Source: Dehalococcoidia bacterium (GTDB lineage: Bacteria; Chloroflexota; Dehalococcoidia; SZUA-161). Taken from it: 64,000 nt of DNA. Position numbers and translations under genes: made by a program. The number at the start of each line of letters is the position of its first letter. Position 1 is the first letter of the stretch. Below, piece after piece: positions 8,532 through 17,130 of the stretch. The stretch covers positions 8,558 to 72,557 of the forward strand of contig JAUXAX010000007.1 in the NCBI GenBank assembly GCA_030619685.1. The letters are read 5' to 3'. The notes beneath the pieces were generated by a model. That model made no database searches and was not told the DNA's origin. It saw only the letters and a program-made list of their open reading frames with translations.

Positions 8532-8636
8532 CTAATTCCATATTCGTTTCAGCACAGCAGCTCTCTCCAAAGCCGCATGGCGGTGCTAGTCTATCACAAG
8601 GCAGACCTCTTGGTCAAAGCCTCCAAGACAGCGGCG

Positions 8637-8675
8637 AGCCAGCGTTCCTCTTTTGGGACACACACCGGTTCGGTT
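8637..8675 (-). repeat. Copy A of a 39-bp dispersed repeat
   Basis: This 39-bp block, with the core GCGTTCCTCTTTTGGGACAC, is identical to copy B at 10180-10218 and similar to copy C at 16924-16962. It lies between the ferredoxin gene end and the broken small membrane ORF. Confidence 0.75.
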
Positions 8676-8741
8676 GGGGGTGGTTGGCTGGAGTCTCGGC
8701 GAATTCATCAAGAAGCAGGGCTTTGGCTTCTCAAGTATCCA

Positions 8742-9047
8742 TTATCTGTGGGGCCAGAATGCCCTTCTTTTCCCGCAGTACAGACCGAGAGCAATAGCAT
8801 CCCTGATTTTCTGGCGAAACGATCGTCGCCGCACTGAGATGGCTTGCTGAGGACAGAAGGCCAGGCATTCCAGGCAGCTCGTGCACTGCAAAGCAAGCAG
8901 AGGAAAGATGATCCAGTCTCGGGCTGGCATGCCCGGCTCCCTTGGCACACGGGGATAGGTTCCGAACACCTTCTCAGGGCAGCGATCCAGACACAGCCGA
9001 CAGTCCAGCGGGTTGCGACAAGCCTGCGTATTGACTTCTATCTTCAT
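8742..9047 (-). CDS. Two-cluster ferredoxin-like protein (101 aa)
   Basis: A 101-aa protein starting at ATG 9045-9047 after GAGGTGAC. It has an N-terminal Cys group C-x5-C-x2-C-x3-C-P (residues about 9-23, CRNPLDCRLCLDRCPEKVF) and a second group C-x2-C-x2-C-x3-C-P (CTSCLECLAFCPQQAI near residues 58-72). These are [4Fe-4S] ligand sets. The gap between clusters is longer than in small ferredoxins. It starts 14 nt after the 268-aa iron-sulfur protein with an almost identical ribosome-binding site, so the two are an operon. It likely carries electrons for an unknown partner oxidoreductase. Confidence 0.75.
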   Translation of the reverse strand: MKIEVNTQACRNPLDCRLCLDRCPEKVFGTYPRVPREPGMPARDWIIFPLLALQCTSCLECLAFCPQQAISVRRRSFRQKIRDAIALGLYCGKRRAFWPHR

Positions 9048-9061
9048 TGTCACCTCGAACG

Positions 9062-9868
9062 CTACCAGGGCAACCTGGCGAAGCTGGCTCTGGGCTTCAG
9101 GGTGATAGCCCCTCGGTCGCAGACAGCTCGACACACACCGCAGCCATAGCACTGTTTCATCTCGATGGTAGTCCTTTTCATGGTGTTGGAGTAGCGGATG
9201 GCCCCGAACTGGCAGTGCAACAAGCACTTCTTGCAGCCGTTGCATAGATCCCAGTCCACCAGCGCCACGTACTCCGCCCGGAACATGATTTCTGTCAGGC
9301 TTGCCTTGACGTGGAGACGGTAGACCAGGCAATCCTGATCGCAGTTGCAGATGCCACAGATGTAGGGCGTCTTGAAGGTCCAGATGGTGTGCACCATGCC
9401 TTGCTTGTCGAAGGAGCGCAGGATCTTCTTGGCCTCTTCCCTCTCCAGCACTTCTAAGCTATGGGAGTAGTCGGGATACTTGCCCAGTATGCCCACCACG
9501 TCGATGCCGATGCCGAAGCAATAGCGGACTTGGCGACCCGTGGTCAGGCTGCGGCAGACACAGGGCAGGCGCACGATGGAGTCCTGTAGATCCACGATTT
9601 GCTCCACGTCCTCTATGGGCACCACCTGACCCCAGTGCATGGCCTTTTGCTTACGGATAACCATGCGGCGGACGAAGCGGTAGACCACAGGGATATCGCT
9701 GACTGCGTCCGCTAGCGCCACCGCCGTTCCATACTTATCCTCAAAATGGGCCATGAAATCCTCCATGAACTCCACCCGCCCTTGCTGGGCCCAGAGTTCG
9801 CGCGAGTAGTTACGCATGACCAGATACCACTTCTTTCCCTCACCGTGCTGAACGCAGAACTCACACAT
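9062..9868 (-). CDS. 268-aa iron-sulfur protein with C-terminal 2[4Fe-4S] ferredoxin domain
   Basis: I place the start at ATG 9866-9868 (M-C-E-F-C-V-Q-H-G-E-G) because GAGGTGAC precedes it; a longer upstream frame runs through repeats. The N-terminal 200 residues include further Cys groups (C-V-C-R-S-L and C-G-I-C-N-C-D-Q-D-C). The C-terminus has CNGCKKCLLHC and CYGCGVCRAVCDRGAI, a standard dicluster ferredoxin module. The extra cysteines point to more than two metal centres. It is cotranscribed with the 101-aa ferredoxin. Such proteins occur as redox modules with unknown partners in anaerobes. No catalytic subunit is adjacent. Confidence 0.75.
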   Translation of the reverse strand: MCEFCVQHGEGKKWYLVMRNYSRELWAQQGRVEFMEDFMAHFEDKYGTAVALADAVSDIPVVYRFVRRMVIRKQKAMHWGQVVPIEDVEQIVDLQDSIVRLPCVCRSLTTGRQVRYCFGIGIDVVGILGKYPDYSHSLEVLEREEAKKILRSFDKQGMVHTIWTFKTPYICGICNCDQDCLVYRLHVKASLTEIMFRAEYVALVDWDLCNGCKKCLLHCQFGAIRYSNTMKRTTIEMKQCYGCGVCRAVCDRGAITLKPRASFARLPW

Positions 9869-10179
9869 TTTGTCACCTCGCCAAACCGGGATGCTCTGTT
9901 CCAACAAGGATAGGTCTTGGCCCACCGGGGGGCGCACTAGCTTCTCGTAACATTCAGACTTATAGTGGGATCCATTACTTGCCCTAGCATCATATCGGCT
10001 AGGGCAATTTCTTTGCGACCTGCTGGCAAGAATCCTTTTTACTACACATGATACCACAGGAAGCCCATAACAGGAAGCCCATACCATGGCACCCAGGAAG
10101 TTGGCTGCTTTGGAGATGAGTAGAAGGAGCCTGAAACAATCAAGCGTATTTCTTGGTCAACGATTCTAGGAAACTCGCC

Positions 10180-10218
10180 AGCCAGCGTTCCTCTTTTGGG
10201 ACACACACCGGTTCGGTT
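10180..10218 (-). repeat. Copy B of the 39-bp dispersed repeat
   Basis: Identical over 39 bp to copy A at 8637-8675. Similarity resumes weakly on the far side around TTGACCAAG (minus strand), suggesting the original unit was longer. Confidence 0.75.
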
Positions 10219-10248
10219 TCGGGAGCATTGTAGAATCGAAGAGACACC

Positions 10249-10297
10249 GGACAAGCAAGAAGGGGCGGCCTGAGATCCTGCCCCTTCTTGCTTGTCC
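10249..10297 (-). terminator. Strong hairpin downstream of the RuBisCO-like operon
   Basis: Perfect 18-nt arms (GGACAAGCAAGAAGGGGC and its complement) flank a 13-nt loop. It lies about 55 bp after the stop of the saccharopine-dehydrogenase-like gene. No clean T-run follows on the minus strand, so it may be a bidirectional transcript-stabilising or terminating stem or a palindromic repeat element. Confidence 0.55.
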
Positions 10298-10352
10298 GCA
10301 ATTCCCTGATCTTGCTAGGAAAAAAGGAACCTCTGTGAACGGGCTGCGGCTG

Positions 10353-11570
10353 CTAACCAAACAGCTCTACTCTTTGTGAATTCCCGTCCTTGTCAATATG
10401 CTCGATGACTATGGGAAAACCTTTCCCTTCGCCCAAGCTTACCTTGGTTCGCGCAAGCTCCAGCAGATCCATCGGGCTAACGCAGGTCTCAGGTGGATTG
10501 ACTCCTTTTGCGTCTACTTTTCCTGTAGCCATAAGAATCGCCCCAAGCGCAGCAGGAATGCCTGTGCCTTCACCCATTCCCTGTCCTCTCGATGACATCG
10601 AGAAAACGTAGGCGTTCCTTTCCCCATTCTTGTAGCCTGTCACGACTATCTTCAGGCAGCCCATAGGTTCGCTAAGCCCGGCCTCTCTCATCAATTCCTG
10701 CCTTCGCGAGAGAATGAATGCTACTGCGAATTCGAGAGGGACAATTTTCTGGCCCTGAACCTCAATCGGCTCTTCATCTGTGACGCCCAACCTCACCATT
10801 CCTTTGATCAGTTCCGCGTAGGCAGGCGGCAGCACCAGTCCCAGATTTGTTACTTTCTTCACGTTTGTCAAGTGCTTTGGCAGCGTTAACGTTTCCGGAT
10901 GTGGATAGGCATAGACGTTGTAGCTACCAACATCTCTAAATTCTACCTCCTCTTCTAGCGCCTTTCCGCTTTCCTCAAAGAGTCTTACTGTTGTGAATTG
11001 GCCGTTGAGGAACATGGGTATGTCCATTTTCATGGAGTGAATTCTATGCTTCACAACTGCCGGCCCTTCGACCTTTTCTCCACCGTGGGCATGATATATG
11101 TCAACCGCCTCAACTTGATCAAGCATAGAGTCAGCACAGAATCTGACCAGCACGTTGGCCACGCCCGGGGAACTGCCCATTCCGATTAATGCCGAAATTC
11201 CAGCATTCTTGGCATCGTCGTCCATGTCGAGTAGCTTCTCGGTGGCATCAAGGTCATCGCAGACATCTACGTAGTTGGTTTTAGAATCAATGACTGCCTT
11301 CAATATGATGGGACCATACTTGTAAAAGGGGCCGACGCAGTTTAGAACAATCGATGAGCCGTTGATAGCGTTTCTTATGCTCTGCGGACTTGCCGCATCA
11401 AACTCAACAACTGAAGCATTGCCCAAGCCCAGCCTGTCTGCCATTATTCTCGCCTGTGTGATCTCAATATCAGCAATCACTACTTCGGAGAATACTCCGC
11501 TTGAGACTAGGGTTTCAGCCGCTATACTTCCGACGACTCCGCACCCCCCCAAAATAGTAACTTTCGACAT
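10353..11570 (-). CDS. Saccharopine dehydrogenase-like NAD(P)-binding oxidoreductase
   Basis: A 405-aa protein with an N-terminal Rossmann domain (VTILGGCGVVGSIAAETL, residues about 3-20) and a following acidic residue (IADIE) that suggests NAD. The remainder matches the saccharopine dehydrogenase-like / trans-acting enoyl reductase architecture, including the GMGSSPGVANVLVRF stretch near residue 140. GGAGG stands 5 nt before ATG 11570, favouring it over ATG 11582. It is the third gene of an operon with a RuBisCO-like protein and an FGGY kinase. True lysine biosynthesis is unlikely in that context. It more probably oxidises or reduces an intermediate of the same catabolic route. Confidence 0.8.
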   Translation of the reverse strand: MSKVTILGGCGVVGSIAAETLVSSGVFSEVVIADIEITQARIMADRLGLGNASVVEFDAASPQSIRNAINGSSIVLNCVGPFYKYGPIILKAVIDSKTNYVDVCDDLDATEKLLDMDDDAKNAGISALIGMGSSPGVANVLVRFCADSMLDQVEAVDIYHAHGGEKVEGPAVVKHRIHSMKMDIPMFLNGQFTTVRLFEESGKALEEEVEFRDVGSYNVYAYPHPETLTLPKHLTNVKKVTNLGLVLPPAYAELIKGMVRLGVTDEEPIEVQGQKIVPLEFAVAFILSRRQELMREAGLSEPMGCLKIVVTGYKNGERNAYVFSMSSRGQGMGEGTGIPAALGAILMATGKVDAKGVNPPETCVSPMDLLELARTKVSLGEGKGFPIVIEHIDKDGNSQRVELFG

Positions 11571-11588
11571 TACGTCCTCCATTTCAGC

Positions 11589-12899
11589 CTAACCCGAAAT
11601 GCCTTTGCCAAATGGGTCAGCCCATTGCTTTAGCACAACATCCAGTTCCGGATTCTCCTTTGCATACTCTGCCAAAGAGATTCCCTGCATTGCTGCGTCA
11701 ATGGCCTGGCGGAATGCTTTCCCGCCCGCGACCGGACCTTGCGGATGGGCATGAATGCCGCCTCCCGAACCTATCACAATGTCAGTGCCTAGGTCTGCTA
11801 TCGCTTTGGGTACCATGGACGGAGTAATCCCACCGGACGGCATCGGAAAAGTCGGTTTTAAGTGGTATAGGGGGAACGTCAGGTTCTTGGCAACATTCTT
11901 GAATTTGTCGGGAATTACCGGGGCTTTGCCGTAAGGTGCAGGTATGACGACCACGTCTGCACCAGCGAGGCGCGGCAGTTTCCCGAGCACTATGTGGGAG
12001 CTAACACCATGTAAAGGCGACATGTACATCGCCCCGGCGATGTCCATGTGGGCGAGAATGGGGACGTTTATGTTGGGATCCTCCGCCAGAGCCTGCATAA
12101 CTGGCAATCCAACAGCGAGATAGTTTACCATGAGCGCATTGCATCCCAACTCCACAGCGCGCCTGGCATTCTCGAAGACTTTTGGCACTGCGTCTGTTAT
12201 GTTAACGGTATAAAGAGTGTGCTCACCCGTCTCCTCGTAAACCTGCTTCTCGATCTCCATGTAACGTTTTACACGGCCCTCCACAGAATTGAACGAGGCA
12301 TCCGCTATCAGTTCATCATCCTTGATAATGTCGCAGCCACCCAGGGCGGCTTCCCTGAACAGGTTAGCCCCGAGTTCCAAGGGGTAACCTGTGCACGGCT
12401 TTATCATGTTGTTTAGAAGGGGTCGACTCAGGACCCCCAGGATTTCTCTTATGCCAGTAATGCCGAATTTGGGCCCCTTGAAACCAGCGACATATTTCTC
12501 TGGAAACCGGACGTCCAATAGCTTGATATTTCCGCCCATTGAGATATTCCCGATTACGGATGTCAATAGCATCGGTATTTGCGCCCCAATGTTGACCTCC
12601 GGATAAGCCACCTGGATAACCCAGTTCCTGGTTTGCACCGAGGGAGGCACCTCAAACTCAAAGTCTGGCACCTCGTACACGCCCAGCACCTTGGCAACAT
12701 GACGGCGGCGAACCTCCGGAGTCTCGCCTGGAACCGGTACCCAGGTGCCGGTGCTCTGCTCGACCGCAAGCACCATGGACAGCAAGGGAATAGGCACCTC
12801 TGCCGGAAAAGAAGCAAGGTAGGTAGCGATTATGTATTCGTTGTAGTCAATACCGTCCGGCAGCGCCATAGGGAGCCCTAATATTTCCTCGGTATTCAT
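11589..12899 (-). CDS. RuBisCO-like protein (form IV type)
   Basis: A 436-aa RuBisCO large-subunit homologue. Residues that line up with catalytic ones are kept: Glu47 and Trp53 (N-terminal domain), Asn118, Lys167 (as K175), the carbamylation motif G-C-D-I-I-K193-D-D195-E196 (as K201/D203/E204), His284 (as H294), loop-6 Lys325 (as K334), Ser355-Gly-Gly and the GGG phosphate loop at 379-381. The Arg that follows H294 (R295, phosphate contact) is Met285, and K175 sits in IKPCTG rather than KPKLG. It is therefore probably a metal/carbamate-dependent enolising enzyme that is not a CO2 fixer. Its ATG overlaps the kinase stop (ATGA), which implies its substrate is the kinase product. Related proteins act as sugar-acid-phosphate decarboxylases, isomerases or transcarboxylases. 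Confidence 0.9.
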   Translation of the reverse strand: MNTEEILGLPMALPDGIDYNEYIIATYLASFPAEVPIPLLSMVLAVEQSTGTWVPVPGETPEVRRRHVAKVLGVYEVPDFEFEVPPSVQTRNWVIQVAYPEVNIGAQIPMLLTSVIGNISMGGNIKLLDVRFPEKYVAGFKGPKFGITGIREILGVLSRPLLNNMIKPCTGYPLELGANLFREAALGGCDIIKDDELIADASFNSVEGRVKRYMEIEKQVYEETGEHTLYTVNITDAVPKVFENARRAVELGCNALMVNYLAVGLPVMQALAEDPNINVPILAHMDIAGAMYMSPLHGVSSHIVLGKLPRLAGADVVVIPAPYGKAPVIPDKFKNVAKNLTFPLYHLKPTFPMPSGGITPSMVPKAIADLGTDIVIGSGGGIHAHPQGPVAGGKAFRQAIDAAMQGISLAEYAKENPELDVVLKQWADPFGKGISG

Positions 12900-14455
12900 T
12901 TGGACACCTCCTTACGTAAGCGTGCTTCGTCGAACCTCTTCTTGTTCAGCCGTTTATAGAAGCGTCGCAGGCTTCTGTATGCCTCCTGATATGAATGGAA
13001 AAGTGAATCGTAAACCTTGCGGTTCTCCTCTTGTGGCTTAAAGACCTTGTCTACTTTCACAACATCCTTAAGCGCCTCGAAGTTCGGATATATCCCCAGA
13101 CCTATCGCCGCAATAAGTGCGGCTCCAACTGCTCCGGCCTCTTGAGGGTCGCGGACGGTCTCAACCCGCCTGCAAGTTACGTCAGACAGAATCTGCATCC
13201 AAGGTTCACTCCTGGCCGCTCCACCTATGACGCGAAGCGTTGGCAGAGGGAATCTGAAGTGTTTGTCCACGATTTCAACAATCCATCTTATGTTGAATGC
13301 TACCCCCTCATAGACAGCACGCAGCAAGTTCTCGCGGGTGTGGTCAGCACTCAGGTTAAGGAAAGCAGAGCGAACGTTGCAGTCAGCTATGGGAGCCCTT
13401 TCCCCGTACATCCACGGGGTGAAAATCAAGTAGTTAGAGCCCGGTGGAACTTGGCCAACTTTCTCGTCCATTATAGCGTAAATGTTGGACATATGGGGAT
13501 CCCTTTTCTCTGACTTGTAAAGCTCATCACCTATCCACTGTAAGCAGGCACCGGCTGTTTCCGTTTCAGCGATCAGAAACGCCTTGTTTGGGTCTGCCGA
13601 ATGGATTGTTGCTGCTCCGTGTTTACCACGGGGCGTACGCTTTGTTACCACACCCACCCATCCCGAGGTACCAAGGTAGACATGCCCATCACCTTCACCT
13701 ACAGCACCGGAACCGACAGCTGCACAAGGTGCATCTCCTGCGCCAGCTATGACCGGCGTGCCTTGGAGAAGTCCAAGCTCACTGGCTGCTTCTCTTGACA
13801 ACACTCCGACTTGATCAATCGGTTGCACAAGTGGGGGTGCCTTTTCTGGATCAAGCCCAACATAGCGAAAGAGACCCTTGAGCCACGTTTTCTTCTTGAG
13901 GTTAATTCCAAACACGGAAGCGCCTGTCCATTCCATAACCATATTGCCTGTGGTCCGATAAATGAGGTAACCATTGACGTCAAGAAAATACTTCATCTTC
14001 TGGTATATGTCGGGTTCTTCCGATTTAAGCCACAGTAGCTTCGGTACGCAATCCTTTCCACATAAGGTAGTGCCGGCAATAAGCGCAAAGACACGAGGGT
14101 GAACGAACTTCCTCATTATGCTCTCCGCCTGCTTGCAAGCCCTGTTATCAAGCCAGATTATTGCGGGCCTTAGGTGTCTTCCTTCTGAGTCCATCGGCAC
14201 TATACCAAGCATCTGTGCACTAAACGTCACACAAAGTACATCGTTCGGTGACACTCCTGCCTGCTCTATAAGACGCTTTGTAGTGGTCTTCACAGCGTTC
14301 CACCAATCATCAGGCTCTTGCTCAGCCCAGTCAGCCTTTGGATAGCAGACGGAGAAATTCTCGGAACATTTGCCGTGGATCTGACCCTTAATGTCTACCA
14401 GAACTGCTTTGTTCGCGCTTGTCCCCACGTCATGCGCAACTATATATTTATCCAT
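12896..14455 (-). CDS. FGGY-family carbohydrate kinase (xylulokinase-like)
   Basis: A 519-aa two-domain sugar kinase. It has the N-terminal phosphate loop DVGTSANKA (residues 9-17), the substrate region WLDNRA (101-106), catalytic base Asp241 in GAGDAPCAAVGSG, and the C-terminal adenosine motif GGAARSEPWMQILSDVTCRRV. I chose ATG 14453-14455 because GAGG stands before it. A second ATG lies seven codons upstream. The closest family look is xylulokinase, but FGGY kinases phosphorylate many ketoses and polyols. It is the first gene of the operon with the RuBisCO-like protein (4-bp overlap) and should make its phosphorylated substrate from ATP and a sugar or sugar acid. Confidence 0.9.
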   Translation of the reverse strand: MDKYIVAHDVGTSANKAVLVDIKGQIHGKCSENFSVCYPKADWAEQEPDDWWNAVKTTTKRLIEQAGVSPNDVLCVTFSAQMLGIVPMDSEGRHLRPAIIWLDNRACKQAESIMRKFVHPRVFALIAGTTLCGKDCVPKLLWLKSEEPDIYQKMKYFLDVNGYLIYRTTGNMVMEWTGASVFGINLKKKTWLKGLFRYVGLDPEKAPPLVQPIDQVGVLSREAASELGLLQGTPVIAGAGDAPCAAVGSGAVGEGDGHVYLGTSGWVGVVTKRTPRGKHGAATIHSADPNKAFLIAETETAGACLQWIGDELYKSEKRDPHMSNIYAIMDEKVGQVPPGSNYLIFTPWMYGERAPIADCNVRSAFLNLSADHTRENLLRAVYEGVAFNIRWIVEIVDKHFRFPLPTLRVIGGAARSEPWMQILSDVTCRRVETVRDPQEAGAVGAALIAAIGLGIYPNFEALKDVVKVDKVFKPQEENRKVYDSLFHSYQEAYRSLRRFYKRLNKKRFDEARLRKEVSK

Positions 14456-14851
14456 TTTCCTCAACTCAAGTGACATTATGCTACAGGTAGCATTGTCTGC
14501 GCAATAGCGGCATTGTCACCAATTGCAATTTCGCCCGGCATCAACGTTATCATACTTGTCAATAGCCAGATATGCCTGTTGCTTTTGATACTTTATGTTC
14601 TCAAAACCCTTTCAAGAATATGCATCACGTTTTGCTGCTCTCTAAACTTGTTTCTTTAGTGATGTGCCACCTGGGCGAGCGGCCGAGAGCACAACATGGT
14701 GCTTCTTCTCACAGTTCAATCTAGGTGGCCTGGCAAACGTTTTTGTCAGTGCACTGCCCAGAATTGAATCTCGGCTTCAACTATAGTAGAGAAAAAGGAG
14801 AGAAAAAGGAAGCCTTCATGGTATTTTTGCGGTACAATATCTGTACGTCAA
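14456..14851. promoter_or_regulatory. Divergent intergenic region upstream of the RuBisCO-like operon and the peptidase
   Basis: The region separates the minus-strand kinase operon from the plus-strand peptidase and so must carry both promoters. A plus-strand -10-like TACAAT at 14833-14838 lies only about 14 nt before the peptidase ATG, implying a very short or absent leader. No clear operator repeat was found by eye. Confidence 0.35.
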
Positions 14852-16054
14852 ATGAATATGCCCGCGGATAAATATAAAGACTACATGTATTCCTTGGTCA
14901 AAAGAGTTATCGATGAGATCGGCCCACGCCCATCTTGCAGTGAAGAGGAAAAAAAGCTGGGCCGCCTTCTGGTTGAGGAATGGAAGCCGGTTTGTGACAG
15001 GGTCGTGGTGGAGAAGTTCACATGCAGTCCTTCCGCGTTTCTGGGCTCCATTCCTTTGTCAGTATTGCTTTACTTTACTGCCGTCATCCTCTATTGGTTC
15101 TACCCCCCGATCTCCTTCGCAATAGCCATCATTAGCTCTATCATCCTGTTTTTGGAGTTCAGGTACCATGAGTTCGTTGATTTCCTATTTCCCCGCAAAG
15201 AAGGCGAAAATGTCATCGGCGTAATTCGACCTAAGCACGAACCAAGACAGCGAGTTATCGTCAGCGCTCACATGGATTCGGCATACGAGTACAACCTCTT
15301 CTATCACCTTAAAAACGCCGCAATCCTAGTTATGGTAATTGCTATCCTAGGACTAGTTGTGGTTTTAGGAGGCAGTCTGGCAAAAACCATTGCGTACTTC
15401 GGTGGCTCAGCAGATGCGGCAGCTTTCACCGGAGTTGGAATAATGGCAATTGTATTCACCCCTGTTATCGGCCTATTCCTGTTTTTCCATACATACAGGC
15501 CAGTCCCTGGCGCCAGCGATGACATGGCAGGTCTCGCCGTAGTCGCTGGTCTGGCCAAGTACCTTGATGAGTCAAAAAGGAATGGGAATTGGATTCCTGA
15601 AGGAACCGAAGTAATTCTACTCGCTACATCATCGGAGGAAGCTGGGTTACGGGGGGCCAAGAGATACGTGAGAAAGCACCTGAAAGAGATGAAAGAACTC
15701 CCAACGTATGGATTGTTCCTGGAAACCATATGCGATGAGAGATTTCTGACCGTGATAGACCGCGAAATATTCACTGGTGCGAAACACGACCCTGAACTGG
15801 TCAAGATGGCTCAGGATGTGGCCGCAAGCCACGACTGGCCTATAACTATCAAGCCAAATCCGTTGGGTAGTACCGATGCTGGCGCCTTTTCGGTGAAAGG
15901 AATCCCCTCCATATGCCTGCTTTGCATGGACACTTCCAAAATCCAGCCAAATTATCATACCCGCGAAGATACCTATGAACACATCCGACCGCAATCGTTG
16001 TCAGTGTCGCTTCAGCTAGTCATCGACATGATCGAGTGGATCGACAAGAAGTAG
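14852..16054 (+). CDS. Membrane-embedded M28-family zinc aminopeptidase
   Basis: A 400-aa protein with M28 zinc ligands and catalytic residues: His140 and Asp142 (AHMDSA), the Asp223/224 pair (GASDDMAG), Glu262-Glu263 (SSEEAG), an Asp in STDAGAF and a His in NYHTREDTYEH. Hydrophobic segments at about 64-100, 155-173 and 191-213 interrupt the catalytic domain, so it is anchored in the membrane. Such proteins cleave N-terminal residues from peptides. A -10-like TACAAT lies just before the start and no Shine-Dalgarno is visible, so translation may be leaderless. A second ATG at 14858 is possible. Confidence 0.85.
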   Translation: MNMPADKYKDYMYSLVKRVIDEIGPRPSCSEEEKKLGRLLVEEWKPVCDRVVVEKFTCSPSAFLGSIPLSVLLYFTAVILYWFYPPISFAIAIISSIILFLEFRYHEFVDFLFPRKEGENVIGVIRPKHEPRQRVIVSAHMDSAYEYNLFYHLKNAAILVMVIAILGLVVVLGGSLAKTIAYFGGSADAAAFTGVGIMAIVFTPVIGLFLFFHTYRPVPGASDDMAGLAVVAGLAKYLDESKRNGNWIPEGTEVILLATSSEEAGLRGAKRYVRKHLKEMKELPTYGLFLETICDERFLTVIDREIFTGAKHDPELVKMAQDVAASHDWPITIKPNPLGSTDAGAFSVKGIPSICLLCMDTSKIQPNYHTREDTYEHIRPQSLSVSLQLVIDMIEWIDKK

Positions 16055-16281
16055 GAGATAGAGGCTCTCCCGGATGCTGTGGTGCAGCTCAGGGAGAGAG
16101 CCCAATAAGGACTTCGTATCCAGCAGACCCGTGAGTCAGAAGCTCCTTGAGAACTTGCGACCTTGCAAGGTTGAGCACAGCATAATCCAAAGCACATACC
16201 TGACAAAACTAGGTCGATATTCGTTATATATACAGGAAACACACACAAACTCTTGATTTCCAGACATTAGGGAGGGTACCA

Positions 16282-16572
16282 ATGACATTAGCTCGCGAAC
16301 ACACTCAGACGGAGCCGTCGGTCGTGGATTTGACTTACCACGAGATGATGGCTGGATATGAGCCGTCGGCGGAACTGGTGACGACGCTCGAAGGAATAAA
16401 TGAGACTGTCCAGATTGCACACGAGAGGATGGCGTCCGAAATCTGTAACTGCTACGCCGAGATGCTCAGAGAAGTAAAGAAAGGTCTCCGGATTCTACAC
16501 GACCAAATCATGTCCGAACTCTCGACTTGCTACGAGATAGCTCCGCGGATGACCGGACTGAAGGCCTCATAG
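16282..16572 (+). CDS. Hypothetical 96-aa helical protein
   Basis: ATG 16282 follows GGGAGGG with good spacing. The product has a long amphipathic helix region with three cysteines (C-N-C-Y and T-C-Y). It shows an internal similarity: MASEICNCYAEMLREVKKGLRILHD resembles the later IMSELSTCYEIAPRM. No membrane segment or known domain is visible. Function unknown. Confidence 0.5.
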   Translation: MTLAREHTQTEPSVVDLTYHEMMAGYEPSAELVTTLEGINETVQIAHERMASEICNCYAEMLREVKKGLRILHDQIMSELSTCYEIAPRMTGLKAS

Positions 16573-16713
16573 CCAATGTGAGACCACCAAATTGGAACGC
16601 TGGATCACCCAATCGAAACACCCTGCAAGCCGATTGCCCTGTGTTATTTCGTAGCTGAACCGCCCCTTCAGACTCCCGTTCTGTGCCCTCTTATGTCACC
16701 CAGTGTCGCCGAG

Positions 16714-16733
16714 TTCGTTAGCTAAATGTTAGC
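16714..16733 (+). repeat. 20-bp direct repeat, left copy
   Basis: TTCGTTAGCTAAATGTTAGC occurs here and again at 17925-17944 in the same orientation, flanking the truncated lipoprotein and the selenoprotein gene. It supplies the stop codon of the lipoprotein fragment. Confidence 0.7.
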
Positions 16734-16859
16734 TACTCGCCAATTCGGTGTCGGTGTTTGTGTCGGCGTAGGCTTTGTCTCCTCGCCACCACAGCCGATA
16801 GCACCGAGGACCAGGGACATTATCAACAAGGGTATCAACACAATCGCTAGCTTTCTCAT
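16722..16859 (-). pseudogene. Truncated lipoprotein N-terminus
   Basis: A 45-residue ORF with GGAGG before ATG 16857-16859. It has a lipoprotein signal peptide (MRKLAIVLIPLLIMSLVLGAIGC) with a cysteine followed by GG and a Pro/Thr-rich linker, as in lipid-anchored solute-binding proteins. The mature domain is missing, because the frame ends inside the 20-bp direct repeat at 16714-16733. It is most likely the 5' remnant of a larger secreted lipoprotein gene. A tiny lipopeptide is the alternative. Confidence 0.6.
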
Positions 16860-16923
16860 GTTGCTTCCTCCTTTTCCTATTGCCCTCTCCAAATCCGCCT
16901 GGCTTTGACCAAGAAACGAAACA

Positions 16924-16962
16924 AGCAGCGTTCCTCTTTTGAGACACATACTGGAGCGGTTT
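16924..16962 (-). repeat. Copy C of the 39-bp dispersed repeat (diverged)
   Basis: It shares the core GCGTTCCTCTTTTG with copies A and B but differs at several positions (GAGACACATACTGGAGCGGTT). It lies about 65 bp upstream of the truncated lipoprotein start on the minus strand. Confidence 0.6.
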
Positions 16963-17130
16963 CTAGCAGAACGCGGAAATCCTTCCCTCGTTTGCCTTGC
17001 AAACGCAGAGTCTTTTCCGTATATTACTTGGTAGGCGGCGGATCATCTTCCTGGTTTAATGTTGAGGAAAAGAATCTAAATGGCCACTTCGCTTTGAAAT
17101 CAGTATCTATTACATAACGAGGAGTCAACC

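Larger units (their letters stand above)
9869..10352. other. Repeat-rich intergenic region
   Basis: This stretch contains a 14-bp tandem duplication (ACAGGAAGCCCATA twice at about 10055-10085), copy B of the 39-bp repeat and a long perfect hairpin at 10249-10297. No gene is supported. Confidence 0.6.

Noticed and set aside
10353..11570. Lysine-biosynthetic saccharopine dehydrogenase
   Set aside because: Operon context is sugar-type, and the family is wide; only the fold can be claimed.
11589..12899. Genuine CO2-fixing RuBisCO
   Set aside because: The Arg295 equivalent is Met and the K175 motif differs; no phosphoribulokinase or AMP-pathway genes are present, and the partner is an FGGY kinase.
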